A DNA stretch of 31,578 bases from JBAUHN01 sp049680295. GTDB lineage: Bacteria > Pseudomonadota > Alphaproteobacteria > Rhodobacterales > Rhodobacteraceae. The first letter of the stretch is position 1. Each line of letters starts with the position of its first letter. The notes beneath the pieces are model-generated. The model searched no databases, was not told the DNA's origin, and saw only the letters and a program-made list of their open reading frames with translations. The stretch lies in NCBI GenBank assembly GCA_049680295.1, contig JBAUHN010000490.1, forward strand, positions 1-31,578, in the 5' to 3' direction. Below are positions 23,944-31,522 of the stretch, in pieces. The translations under genes were made by a program, and so were the position numbers.

Positions 23944-24288
23944 TCAGTTGATCGGAAACTGTTCGAGACATTTTCCTGCGTATTTCTTGAATTCCGTAAA
24001 AGTCTCAAGAGCCGTGCGTCTACCACGCACAACACGCAAGGCAGCTTTTTTCTGCGACCATGTGCCGCTGACGTGCCGATCCAGGATGAGCACCGACATA
24101 CCCAAAATCACCTTCTGTTCGACTTCGGGAATTTTCCCTGTTGACCCAAGCGCCACGCCGGTCATGGCCAGCATATTGGCGCAACGCAAGGCTGCGGCCT
24201 CCTGGCCTTTGTATTCCAGCGCCGCCACAGGCTGGCCGGCCAGAACAATCGCAAATGCGGCAATAATTCCGGACCTTCGCACGGTCAA
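23944..24288 (-). CDS. Small secreted protein of unknown function
   Basis: 114 residues beginning with a clear signal peptide: MTVRRSG, hydrophobic IIAAFAIVLAG, then a likely cleavage after PVAA. The mature part has two cysteines (in LRCANML and GKCLEQF) that could form a periplasmic disulfide, and a basic helix SQKKAALRVVRGRR. No domain recognised. Its ATG overlaps the stop of the upstream RAM-domain gene (ATGA), so the two form an operon. Confidence 0.65.
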   Translation of the reverse strand: MTVRRSGIIAAFAIVLAGQPVAALEYKGQEAAALRCANMLAMTGVALGSTGKIPEVEQKVILGMSVLILDRHVSGTWSQKKAALRVVRGRRTALETFTEFKKYAGKCLEQFPIN

Positions 24289-24524
24289 AATACCTTGAAT
24301 GTCATTGTCGTCAGCGATCGTTCTATCCCCTTTATGTCCAGCAAATGATCATTGACGTATTTGCCGACGTCTTCGTCCTTTGGAATATAGAGCTTCATCA
24401 GCAGATCGAAATCCCCACTGGTTGAATAAAGTTCCGAATGGATTTCGCGCAATGCAATCTCTTCGGCGACAGAATAGGTCGTGCCGGGTGTGCAGCGGAT
24501 CTGGATAAAGACGCAAGTGCTCAT
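24285..24524 (-). CDS. Stand-alone Lrp/AsnC ligand-binding (RAM) domain protein
   Basis: 79 residues covering only the RAM (regulation of amino-acid metabolism) domain of Lrp/AsnC regulators: FIQIRCTPGTTYSVAEEI, then ELYSTSGDFDLLMKLYIP with the conserved G-x-x-D, and the ending GIERSLTTMTFKVF. The helix-turn-helix domain is absent, and the length is typical of stand-alone RAM proteins rather than truncation. These form ring oligomers that bind amino acids; a signalling role without DNA binding is assumed. Divergent from hisB, which makes a link to amino-acid sensing attractive but unproven. Confidence 0.85.
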   Translation of the reverse strand: MSTCVFIQIRCTPGTTYSVAEEIALREIHSELYSTSGDFDLLMKLYIPKDEDVGKYVNDHLLDIKGIERSLTTMTFKVF

Positions 24525-24603
24525 GGTGTGCTCCGAAAGCCAGGTGAGTTGGCGCTAGGCTGGCATATCCGGCACAGGGGCCGCAATCCCTCATTCGCGC
24601 ATC

Positions 24604-24631
24604 TTGGCGCGGGGCGTTGTCCTGCTATAAG
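24604..24631 (+). promoter_or_regulatory. Possible hisB promoter
   Basis: TTGGCG (24604-24609), 16-base spacer, TATAAG (24626-24631), 28 bases before the hisB ATG. Reasonable sigma-70 spacing; no attenuator-type His-rich leader was seen. Confidence 0.35.
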
Positions 24632-24659
24632 GGCGCAACCCTTTGATCCGGAGACGCAT

Positions 24660-25247
24660 ATGCGCACCAGCACGATAAACCGCACCACCGCCGAGACGGA
24701 TATTTCTGTCACGGTCGATCTTGACGGAACCGGCGCCTACGACAATCAGACCGGGATCGGTTTCTTTGATCACATGCTGGACCAGCTGGCACGTCATTCG
24801 CTGATTGATATGACAATTGCAGCCAAGGGCGACCTGCACATCGACGATCACCACACGGTCGAGGATACAGGCATCGCCTTGGGTCAGGCCCTTGCCACTG
24901 CCTTGGGCGAAAAGCGCGGTATCCGGCGTTATGGCAGTTGTTTGTTGCCCATGGATGACGCGCAAGTGCGCTGTGCACTTGATCTGTCTGCCCGTCCCTT
25001 TCTGATCTGGAATGTCGATTTGCCAACCGCCAAGATCGGCAGTTTTGACGCCGAATTGGTGCGCGAATTCTTTCAGGCTTTCGCCACGCACGGCGGCATC
25101 ACCCTGCATGTCGATATGCTGCACGGGCTGAACAGCCACCACATCGCCGAAGCCGCCTTCAAATCCGTGGCACGCGCGCTGCGCGACGCGGTCGAAGTTG
25201 ACCCGCGCAAATCAGGCGATATCCCCTCGACCAAAGGGGCGTTGTAA
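24660..25247 (+). CDS. hisB: Imidazoleglycerol-phosphate dehydratase
   Basis: Monofunctional HisB of 195 residues (no phosphatase domain), step six of histidine synthesis. The two metal-binding repeats are plain: FDHMLDQLARHS and IDDHHTVEDTGIALG in the first half, and HGGITLHVD, HGLNSHHIAEAAFK in the second, ending DPRKSGDIPSTKGAL as usual. ATG 24660 follows CCGGAG and is the family start; the frame extends upstream without similarity. hisH begins only 4 bases after the stop. Confidence 0.97.
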   Translation: MRTSTINRTTAETDISVTVDLDGTGAYDNQTGIGFFDHMLDQLARHSLIDMTIAAKGDLHIDDHHTVEDTGIALGQALATALGEKRGIRRYGSCLLPMDDAQVRCALDLSARPFLIWNVDLPTAKIGSFDAELVREFFQAFATHGGITLHVDMLHGLNSHHIAEAAFKSVARALRDAVEVDPRKSGDIPSTKGAL

Positions 25248-25251
25248 GGGC

Positions 25252-25890
25252 GTGCTGACGGCGATTATCGACTACGAAAGCGGCAATCTGCATTCCGCGT
25301 TCAAAGCATTTGAACGGATGGCGAATGAGGGTGACGCCGGTGAGGTTGTGGTCACCAGCGACGCCGATGTCGTAGCGCGCGCTGACCGCATTGTGCTGCC
25401 CGGCGATGGCGCGTTTCCGGCCTGCCACGCGGCGCTGACCGGGCATGGCGGACTATATGCCGCGATGATCGAGGCGGTCGAGGTCAAAGGCCGCCCGTTT
25501 CTGGGGATCTGCGTCGGCATGCAGTTGATGGCGACCTGGGGGCGCGAATACCAGGACACGCAAGGGCTGGGATGGGTCGCGGGCGAGGTGATCCCGATCA
25601 CCCCGGATGCCCCCGGTCTGAAGGTACCGCATATGGGCTGGAACGATTTGGTTTTGGATCATCCGCATCCGGTTTTTGACGGCATCAACACCGGCGATCA
25701 CACCTATTTTGTGCATTCCTACCACATGGCCGTCGCAGACCCTGCGCGCAGGCTGGCCCATGTTGAATATGGGGGCGACGTGACGGCCGTGATCGGCACC
25801 GGCACCATGCTCGGCATGCAGTTTCACCCCGAAAAAAGCCAATCAACGGGATTGCGGATGATCAGCAATTTTCTGACGTGGACGCCGTAA
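25252..25890 (+). CDS. hisH: Imidazole glycerol phosphate synthase, glutaminase subunit
   Basis: Class I glutamine amidotransferase of 212 residues that feeds ammonia to HisF. The nucleophile is Cys87 in LGICVGMQLM, and the His/Glu of the triad are in QFHPEKSQ near the C-terminus; IDYESGNLHS opens the protein. I use GTG 25252 with TAAGGG before it; an upstream ATG at 25198 would overlap hisB by 50 bases and add non-family residues. Its partner hisF is 1.75 kb downstream, in the same direction but after a gene on the other strand. Confidence 0.95.
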   Translation: MLTAIIDYESGNLHSAFKAFERMANEGDAGEVVVTSDADVVARADRIVLPGDGAFPACHAALTGHGGLYAAMIEAVEVKGRPFLGICVGMQLMATWGREYQDTQGLGWVAGEVIPITPDAPGLKVPHMGWNDLVLDHPHPVFDGINTGDHTYFVHSYHMAVADPARRLAHVEYGGDVTAVIGTGTMLGMQFHPEKSQSTGLRMISNFLTWTP

Positions 25891-25894
25891 GCGG

Positions 25895-26281
25895 CTATTC
25901 GACCCGGTTCCAGACCTGTTTTGAACAGATCAACCCGCCCGCGACACAACCGGAAAGTTTGACTGTGGCGCCAGACAGCGCCATTTTCCCGATGTAGATT
26001 TTGTCGTTCGAAGGACGCCAGACTTTGCCTTTGTATTTGCCGCCCCCCGCAGGCGCCATGTCGATCACCAGGGTTTTACCGATGTTATCCGAGGCATACT
26101 CACCGCTGGCATTGAATGTTCGCGAGATTTTACCACAGAAATTGGCCCCGCAAGGCGCAATCGTGACCAGTGCATAAGCGCCGTCATCAACTTGCGTTTT
26201 CCACACGCCTTCCAGCGGATCAGCCATCGCAGCCCCCGCCAGCCCCATCGCCAACACGGACGTTGCAATCAGATTTTTCAT
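25895..26281 (-). CDS. DUF2147 secreted protein
   Basis: 128 residues with a signal peptide (MKNLIATSVLAMGLAGAAMA, cleavage expected after AMA) and a DUF2147 domain: DPLEGVWKTQVDDGAYALV at the mature N-terminus, then CGANFCGKI, and a C-terminal GKMALSGATVKLSGCV. Four cysteines suggest periplasmic disulfides. ATG 26281 is preferred because GGGAGGAA precedes it and the signal peptide starts there. Function of DUF2147 is unknown. It sits on the opposite strand between hisH and hisA and so separates the his genes into two transcription units; its stop is 4 bases from that of hisH. Confidence 0.88.
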   Translation of the reverse strand: MKNLIATSVLAMGLAGAAMADPLEGVWKTQVDDGAYALVTIAPCGANFCGKISRTFNASGEYASDNIGKTLVIDMAPAGGGKYKGKVWRPSNDKIYIGKMALSGATVKLSGCVAGGLICSKQVWNRVE

Positions 26282-26353
26282 TTCCGTTCCTCCCTTAGTC
26301 TCTGCCATCCTTGGTCATCGTGGCATTTGGCGCAAGCGTGACCTCGGGTCGCG

Positions 26354-26381
26354 TTGCAAATCCCGGCACCATGGGTGATAG
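26354..26381 (+). promoter_or_regulatory. Possible promoter of the hisA-hisE unit
   Basis: TTGCAA (26354-26359), 16-base spacer, TGATAG (26376-26381), 33 bases before hisA. Needed logically because the DUF2147 gene interrupts the his genes; the match is moderate. Confidence 0.3.
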
Positions 26382-26414
26382 ATGCCGCTTAGCAAAACAC
26401 AAGGGACTAAGTGC

Positions 26415-27137
26415 ATGATCCTCTACCCTGCGATTGACCTGAAAGACGGCCAGGCGGTGCGTCTTGTGCATGGCGACATGGACCAATCCACAGTCTTTAA
26501 TGACGATCCCGCGGCACAGGCTAAATCATTTGTCGATGCGGGCTGTGAATGGCTGCATCTGGTTGATCTTAATGGTGCATTCGCCGGAACCCCGGTCAAT
26601 GCCGCCCCGGTCGAGGCGATCCTGAAGGCCTGCAAGGTACCTGCGCAGCTTGGCGGTGGTATCCGCGATATGGCCACAATCGAAAGCTGGCTGTCCAAAG
26701 GTCTTGCCCGCGTGATCCTTGGCACGGTGGCGGTCGAAGACCCCGATCTGGTGCGCGAGGCCGCGCGCGCCTATCCCGGACAGGTCGCTGTGGGCATTGA
26801 TGCGCGAAACGGCCGTGTGGCGACCAAAGGCTGGGCCACCGAGACGGATGTGATGGTCACCGATCTGGCCAAGTCCTTTGAGGACGCAGGCGTGGCGGCG
26901 ATCATTTATACGGACATCAACCGCGATGGCGCGATGGGCGGGCCGAATATCGACGCCACAGCCGCGCTTGCCCGTGCGGTCAGCATTCCGGTGATCGCAT
27001 CGGGGGGCGTGTCGTCCCTGCAGGACCTGATCGACCTGCGCGATTGTGGCGCAGATCTGAACGGTGCGATTTCGGGCCGTGCGCTGTATGATGGGGCAAT
27101 TGATCTCGGCACAGCGCTTGCCACCCTGAGGAGTTGA
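26415..27137 (+). CDS. hisA: Phosphoribosylformimino-5-aminoimidazole carboxamide ribotide isomerase
   Basis: TIM-barrel Amadori isomerase of 240 residues, step four of histidine synthesis. It opens MILYPAIDLKDGQAVRLV with catalytic Asp8, carries QLGGGIRDMATIESWL in the first half and the mirrored IYTDINRDGAMGGPN with the second catalytic Asp, then IPVIASGGVSSLQDL and ISGRALYDGAIDL at the end. ATG 26415 is the family start. First gene of the second his cluster; the DUF2867 gene follows after 6 bases. Confidence 0.97.
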   Translation: MILYPAIDLKDGQAVRLVHGDMDQSTVFNDDPAAQAKSFVDAGCEWLHLVDLNGAFAGTPVNAAPVEAILKACKVPAQLGGGIRDMATIESWLSKGLARVILGTVAVEDPDLVREAARAYPGQVAVGIDARNGRVATKGWATETDVMVTDLAKSFEDAGVAAIIYTDINRDGAMGGPNIDATAALARAVSIPVIASGGVSSLQDLIDLRDCGADLNGAISGRALYDGAIDLGTALATLRS

Positions 27138-27143
27138 CAGACC

Positions 27144-27623
27144 ATGCAACACCCAAACGTCAAAGCCACCCCCCTGCCCGACACCGCGACGCTGCACAGC
27201 CGCGTGTCGCCGGGCGATTTTATGGATTGTTACTGTGTTGATGCCAATCTGACGGCCCCCGCAGCGGCGCAGATTATCGTTGAATTCCCCGGTTGGGCCA
27301 AAGGGTTGCTGGCCTTGCGCAATCTGGTGACACGCCCGATCGGCCTGAAAAACGAAGGGCCAGCGGGCACGCGCAAAATTGGGATATTCCCGGTAGAAAG
27401 CGAAACAGACACGCAAGTCATCGCCGGGTTCAACGATCGCCACCTGAATTTCCGTGTCTGCGTTCTGGCGGAGCATGGCAAAGTCTATCTGGCCACGTGG
27501 GTCCATCCGCATAATATTGGCGGACGGCTGTATCTGGCAGCCATAATGCCGTTCCACATCGCCATTTCACGCAACGCACTGGTGCGCGTCGCACGCCAGC
27601 CCAGCCAGCCGGTGCCACAATGA
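27144..27623 (+). CDS. DUF2867 family protein
   Basis: 159-residue protein matching DUF2867 in layout: DFMDCYCVDA near the N-terminus, then the FPGWAKGLLALRNLVTRPIGL segment (read in parts), the long middle FNDRHLNFRVCVLAEHG and a C-terminal HPHNIGGRLYLAAIMPFH followed by an RNALVRVA helix. DUF2867 is a steroid-isomerase/lipid-binding-like domain of unknown role. It lies between hisA (6 bases) and hisF (19 bases) in the same direction, so it is probably co-transcribed with histidine genes, though it has no known part in the pathway. Confidence 0.85.
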   Translation: MQHPNVKATPLPDTATLHSRVSPGDFMDCYCVDANLTAPAAAQIIVEFPGWAKGLLALRNLVTRPIGLKNEGPAGTRKIGIFPVESETDTQVIAGFNDRHLNFRVCVLAEHGKVYLATWVHPHNIGGRLYLAAIMPFHIAISRNALVRVARQPSQPVPQ

Positions 27624-27642
27624 TCCAGGCCCTGAACCCGAC

Positions 27643-28404
27643 ATGTTGAAAACCCGCATCATCCCCTGTCTCGACGTCGCAGATGGCCGCGTGGTCAAAG
27701 GCGTCAACTTTGTCGGCCTGCGGGACGCCGGCGATCCGGTGGATGCGGCCATCGCCTATGATGCGGCGGGTGCTGATGAGCTGTGTTTCCTCGATATCCA
27801 CGCCACCCACGAAAATCGCGGCACGATGTTTGATGTGGTCACCCGCACGGCTGAACATTGCTACATCCCGCTGACCGTAGGCGGCGGCGTGCGCACAACT
27901 GCGGATGTACGTGCTTTGCTGCTGGCAGGTGCGGACAAAGTATCCTTTAACTCGGCCGCGGTCGCGGACCCGGATGTCGTCGCCCATGCCGCCGATCAAT
28001 TTGGCAGCCAGTGCATCGTCGTGGCAATCGACGCCAAAACAACCGCGCCCGGAAAATGGGAAATCTTTACCCACGGCGGACGCCGCGCCACCGGCATTGA
28101 CGCGGTGGAATTTGCCCGCACCGTGACCGCCAAAGGTGCCGGAGAGATCCTGCTGACGTCAATGGACCGCGACGGCACCAAACAGGGCTTCAACCTGCCC
28201 CTGACCCGCGCCATATCGGATGCGGTCCGCGTCCCTGTCATCGCCTCTGGCGGTGTTGGCAATCTCGACCATCTGGTCGAAGGTGTGACCAAAGGCGGCG
28301 CCAGCGCGGTTCTGGCCGCCTCGATCTTTCACTTTGGCGACTATACGGTCGCACAGGCCAAGGCCCATATGGCCGCCGCCGGCATCCCGATGAGGCTGAC
28401 ATGA
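27643..28404 (+). CDS. hisF: Imidazole glycerol phosphate synthase, cyclase subunit
   Basis: TIM-barrel cyclase of 253 residues that with HisH makes imidazole glycerol phosphate and AICAR. Catalytic Asp11 is in RIIPCLDVADGRVVKG and the second Asp in CIVVAIDAKTT; LTVGGGVRTTADVRALL, LLTSMDRDGTKQGFN and IASGGVGNLDHL are the phosphate-binding loops. Length is normal. The ATGA at the end overlaps hisE. Confidence 0.97.
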   Translation: MLKTRIIPCLDVADGRVVKGVNFVGLRDAGDPVDAAIAYDAAGADELCFLDIHATHENRGTMFDVVTRTAEHCYIPLTVGGGVRTTADVRALLLAGADKVSFNSAAVADPDVVAHAADQFGSQCIVVAIDAKTTAPGKWEIFTHGGRRATGIDAVEFARTVTAKGAGEILLTSMDRDGTKQGFNLPLTRAISDAVRVPVIASGGVGNLDHLVEGVTKGGASAVLAASIFHFGDYTVAQAKAHMAAAGIPMRLT

Positions 28405-28709
28405 CCCTTGATGATCTTTATGCCCTGATTGCAGCGCGCAAAACCGCCGATCCTGCCAGCAGCTGGACCGCGCAACTGCTGACCAAAGGCCCTGAAAAAT
28501 GCGCCGAAAAATTCGGCGAAGAGGCCATTGAGGCGATCATCGAAGCCGTCAAAGGCGACAAAGCCGCCCTGACGGCAGAGGCCGCAGATGTGCTTTATCA
28601 TCTGATGGTCATGCTGGCCGCGCGCGACGTGGAATTGTCAGACGTGATGGATGAGCTGGCACGCCGCCAATCGCAATCAGGTCTGGCTGAAAAAGCGGCG
28701 CGATCCTGA
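28401..28709 (+). CDS. hisE: Phosphoribosyl-ATP pyrophosphatase
   Basis: All-alpha MazG-like enzyme of 102 residues catalysing step two of histidine synthesis. The metal-binding core is EKFGEEAIEAIIEAVKGD and EAADVLYHLMVML, preceded by the SSWTAQLLTKGPEKCAEK helix. It is a stand-alone hisE; hisI, hisG and hisD are not in the window. ATG overlaps the hisF stop. It is convergent with the CoA-binding protein, 11 bases apart. Confidence 0.96.
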   Translation: MTLDDLYALIAARKTADPASSWTAQLLTKGPEKCAEKFGEEAIEAIIEAVKGDKAALTAEAADVLYHLMVMLAARDVELSDVMDELARRQSQSGLAEKAARS

Positions 28710-28720
28710 CGCCTTGGCTT

Positions 28721-29188
28721 TTACAGCTTGCTTGAAATGATCCCGGTGTTAAATCCGCCCATCCGCAATTCACCAAAAAGCCGCTGATATTCAATCTTGG
28801 GGCAGCGGTTCTGGATCACCGTGACCCCGCGCGCCTCAGCGGTGGCCGCGGCCTGGGCATGTTCAACACCGATCTGCATCCAGATGGTTTGCAAATTGGG
28901 GAATGCGGCCAATGCTTCATCCACAATCGGTGGCACGGCGTCCGAGCGGCGGAAAATATCGACCATGTCGATGTCCGCACCGATATCGCTTAGCCGCGCG
29001 TGAACTTTCCGCCCGAACAGTTCCGTGCCTGCGTGACCGGGATTGACCGGGTAAACGGTAAACCCTTTCAGCGACAAATACCGCGCGACGTAGTAGCTGG
29101 GCCGCACCGGGTTGGGCGACACGCCAACCACAGCCACGGACTTGGTCCGCTGAAGTATGTGTCTCAGATGATCGTCGGAATAGCGCAT
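28721..29188 (-). CDS. CoA-binding (YccU-like) protein
   Basis: Rossmann-fold CoA_binding_2 protein of 155 residues. The signature runs VAVVGVSPNPVRPSYYVARYL (read in parts, about 17-37), YPVNPGHAGTELFGRKV, DMVDIFRRSDAVPPIVDEAL, TIWMQIGVEHAQAAATAEARG and the final IQNRCPKIEYQRLFG, all standard for the YccU family. These bind CoA in vitro; a physiological role is not known. Single gene with its own promoter region to the right. Confidence 0.93.
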   Translation of the reverse strand: MRYSDDHLRHILQRTKSVAVVGVSPNPVRPSYYVARYLSLKGFTVYPVNPGHAGTELFGRKVHARLSDIGADIDMVDIFRRSDAVPPIVDEALAAFPNLQTIWMQIGVEHAQAAATAEARGVTVIQNRCPKIEYQRLFGELRMGGFNTGIISSKL

Positions 29189-29213
29189 GCGGTTGTCTTA
29201 AGGCCCAACGCCC

Positions 29214-29252
29214 CAAATAAAAAGACGCCCCGATGTAAAAACATACGGGGCG
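29214..29252 (-). terminator. Intrinsic terminator on the minus strand
   Basis: Read on the minus strand, CGCCCCG(T)ATGT (29252-29241) pairs with ACATCGGGGCG (29236-29226) around TTTT, followed by TCTTTTTA. It lies 190 bases past the DUF1629 stop, so it ends that transcript or a small RNA between them. Confidence 0.7.
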
Positions 29253-29442
29253 CGCAAAGGTGCGGAACGAGGGACAGTAATTCGAGCAGCAGGTGTTCCA
29301 AACCCGGCGCTCGTACAATCGATGTAAGACCGGATATCGGTAATAAAAGGCGGCCTCGCACAGATGTGATGAGATGTCGCACCCGGCAGGCTATGCGCCC
29401 ATCGCACCACCGCCGTCCGTGAAGCGCGAAAACGTCGATGGT

Positions 29443-30078
29443 TCAGGCAATGACCTTGCATGGCAGAAATGTCAGCGCAGAGGCTTTGATACCGGCCTCT
29501 TTAATCGCGACTTTCAACCGGTCCGAGACGAAGATGCGTTCTCGGAAATTCGTGTCCATCCACAGATCAGCGCCAGCAGCAGCAGATTTTGCAGACACTG
29601 CAATTTTGCCCGTGTTATAGTCGTTGTACCAAATGTCGCCCTGTTGTGCGTTCGTGCCCCGCAGCTTGATCTCTTCGGATTCTTCCGGCACAAGCGCTTG
29701 TTTCTGTTCGGCAATATGTAGAATATAATATGTGCCGGGGCGACGATCTGTCTGATTGTACTCAAAAAGCGGGATTTCAAAAAACAGTGTGGCACCGGTG
29801 TCAAACTGTTGCAACAACGCGTACATCCGCTCAGATATGATAATAAGCCCGTCCCTGATTTTGAACATGTCGCCCAGGGCATTTTTCTTTTTTTCCGGCA
29901 AATTATAGACATTGAAGTACATGTAGTCCGGGGCATGACTGCGCGGCGTAGGGATCTGCTTCACGTAGTCATCTAAATAATCGATAGCTGACCATTCTGT
30001 TTTATAGGTAATCCTGCGCATATTTCGGGTTTTCTGGATGAACATCGTGTTCCAGATTTTCAGTTTTTCGTCGGTCAT
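29443..30078 (-). CDS. DUF1629 (immunity protein MXAN_0049-type) domain protein
   Basis: 211-residue soluble protein. The C-terminal part (DLWMDTNFRERIFVSDRLKVAIKEAG, read in parts, then ALTFLPCKVI) has the DUF1629 signature, a domain named as an immunity protein in polymorphic-toxin systems. The first half has YKTEWSAIDYLDDYV, and IRDGLIIISERMYALLQQF. ATG 30078 is preceded by GGAAGGG. No toxin, VgrG, PAAR or other secretion gene is in the window, so it is an orphan. Base use looks more AT-rich than its neighbours, which fits transfer. Family moderately sure; target unknown. Confidence 0.7.
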   Translation of the reverse strand: MTDEKLKIWNTMFIQKTRNMRRITYKTEWSAIDYLDDYVKQIPTPRSHAPDYMYFNVYNLPEKKKNALGDMFKIRDGLIIISERMYALLQQFDTGATLFFEIPLFEYNQTDRRPGTYYILHIAEQKQALVPEESEEIKLRGTNAQQGDIWYNDYNTGKIAVSAKSAAAGADLWMDTNFRERIFVSDRLKVAIKEAGIKASALTFLPCKVIA

Positions 30079-30115
30079 ATGGCACTATACCCTTCCGCAG
30101 CAGCGCGCCTGCAAC

Positions 30116-30892
30116 CTAAGCGTGATCCCGGCTGGCATAAAGCGCAATCGCCGCCGCATTCGACACATTCAGCGACCCGAACCCGCCCGCCGCATCAATC
30201 CGCACCAGCGCGTCCACGGTCGTTTTGGTCTTGTCCCGCAGCCCCGGCCCCTCTGCCCCCAGAACCAGTGCCACCGCCTGGTCGCGCTTGCCCTCCAGCG
30301 CTGTCTCGACCGTCTGTGTCGCCTCGCCGTCCAGCCCCAGCACCAGATACCCCATCGCTTGCAATTCTCGGATTGCATCCGACAGATTGCGCACCCGCAA
30401 ATAGGGCTGACGTTCCAGCGCGCCGCTGGCGCTTTTGGCCAATGCCCCGGTTTCCGGCGCCGAATGGTGTTTGGTGCCTATCACGGCACTGGCCCCCAAT
30501 ACTTCCGCAGACCGTAAAATTGCGCCCACGTTGTGCGGATCTGTCACCCGGTCGAGCAGCAACAACCGAGGCGCCTCGGACCCGATCGCCACATCCGCCA
30601 AGCTGCCCCACTGCAACGGTTTGACTTCTAAAGCCGCCCCCTGATGCACCGATCCGGGATCAATCGGCGCCTTGAAATTGCGCGGCTCGACGATCTGCGG
30701 TTCCACCCCTGACGCCGCAATCGCATCTTCCAGCTTGTTATGCGCATTCAGCGTCACAACAAGCTGCAATTTTTCGCGGCCCGGGTTCATCAGAGCATCG
30801 CGCACCGCATGCAATCCAAACAACCAAAGCGTCATCTGCGCTTCGGCCTTTTTGTCTTGCTCTTTTTGCACAACCCACTTGGGTTTTTTCAT
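30116..30892 (-). CDS. rlmB: 23S rRNA 2'-O-methyltransferase RlmB (TrmH/SpoU family)
   Basis: SPOUT methyltransferase of 258 residues acting on G2251 of 23S rRNA. The N-terminal SpoU substrate-binding domain starts WLFGLHAVRDALMNPGREK. The catalytic domain has LLLDRVTDPHNVGAILRSAEVLG (motif 1, read in parts, with the catalytic Arg), LVLGAEGPGLR (motif 2) and the knot motif 3 IDAAGGFGSLNVSNAAAIALY, all intact. I start at ATG 30892 (MKKPKW), since an ATG at 30985 adds 31 residues that overlap the likely tRNA-Tyr promoter. The gene is divergent from tRNA-Tyr. Confidence 0.9.
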   Translation of the reverse strand: MKKPKWVVQKEQDKKAEAQMTLWLFGLHAVRDALMNPGREKLQLVVTLNAHNKLEDAIAASGVEPQIVEPRNFKAPIDPGSVHQGAALEVKPLQWGSLADVAIGSEAPRLLLLDRVTDPHNVGAILRSAEVLGASAVIGTKHHSAPETGALAKSASGALERQPYLRVRNLSDAIRELQAMGYLVLGLDGEATQTVETALEGKRDQAVALVLGAEGPGLRDKTKTTVDALVRIDAAGGFGSLNVSNAAAIALYASRDHA

Positions 30893-31000
30893 CACCAGCG
30901 TCCCATTCCATTTCGGCGGCCCAAAGGTCGTTATTTCGCCTTGACGCCCTTTGACACCGCTTGTAATCACGCCTTCACCGCTCATGCAATGCGCAGGGGC

Positions 31001-31522
31001 TTAGTGGGCGACAGGCCGCAAGGTGTGGCAGGGGACTGTAACTCCCTCGCGGAGACGCACGCCTGGTTCGATTCCAGGGTCGCCCACCATTTCGCACTTT
31101 TGTGTTGAAAAATCCGCTAACACCTTGAATGGAAAGGTGGTTTTCGCGGTTCGATAACCATTTTCACGGTTGTAGCTCAAAGGCTCCGTAAAGGCTAGCT
31201 TAAGCACCGTTCGCCGCAGGGCTATTCCTCCGTTTTCGTAAATATTCCAAGGGCTTGCCAGGAAAGTCATTGTGTGTTCGATAAAGTCGTCGAACCTACC
31301 CTTTGGCGGCACAGCTTGCGCGGCTTGATCCACCAGCAATAGCTTCCGCTTTTCAAGCTTTTCGATCTTGGCTTCATAGGCTCGCACCAATGACTCACCA
31401 CTTGCATCGACAACGCGATTCAGCAGAACCTCAATCTGCCCATCGATCTCCCTGATCTGAGCCCCAAGCGTATCTTTGGCCTGTCTGACGTCAGCGCTTA
31501 TGGGTCCAAATAGGGCAATTTG
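31001..31522 (-). pseudogene. Large serine recombinase, C-terminal fragment
   Basis: The minus-strand frame is open from the in-frame TAG at 31523-31525 to 31001. It encodes the coiled-coil and C-terminal part of a phage-type large serine recombinase: IREIDGQIEVLLNRVVDAS, the Lys-rich KIEKLEKRKLLLVDQA helix, LASPWNIYENGG, ALRRTVLKLAF and TFPFKVLADFST. The N-terminal catalytic domain is missing, cut off at about 31523. The last 28 residues (from GDPGIEPG) are only the antisense reading of tRNA-Tyr. It belongs to an element inserted at the tRNA 3' end and lying to the right; the truncation means it is inactive. Confidence 0.75.
31006..31089 (+). tRNA. tRNA-Tyr(GTA)
   Basis: Class II tRNA: acceptor GGGCGAC (31006-31012) with GTCGCCC (31079-31085), anticodon stem GGGGA/TCCCT, loop CTGTAAC with anticodon GTA (31038-31040), long variable arm, T-arm CCTGG-TTCGATT-CCAGG and encoded CCA (31087-31089). 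A consensus TTGACA at 30951-30956 is a possible -35. Its 3' end is the junction with the adjoining recombinase-bearing element. Confidence 0.95.
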
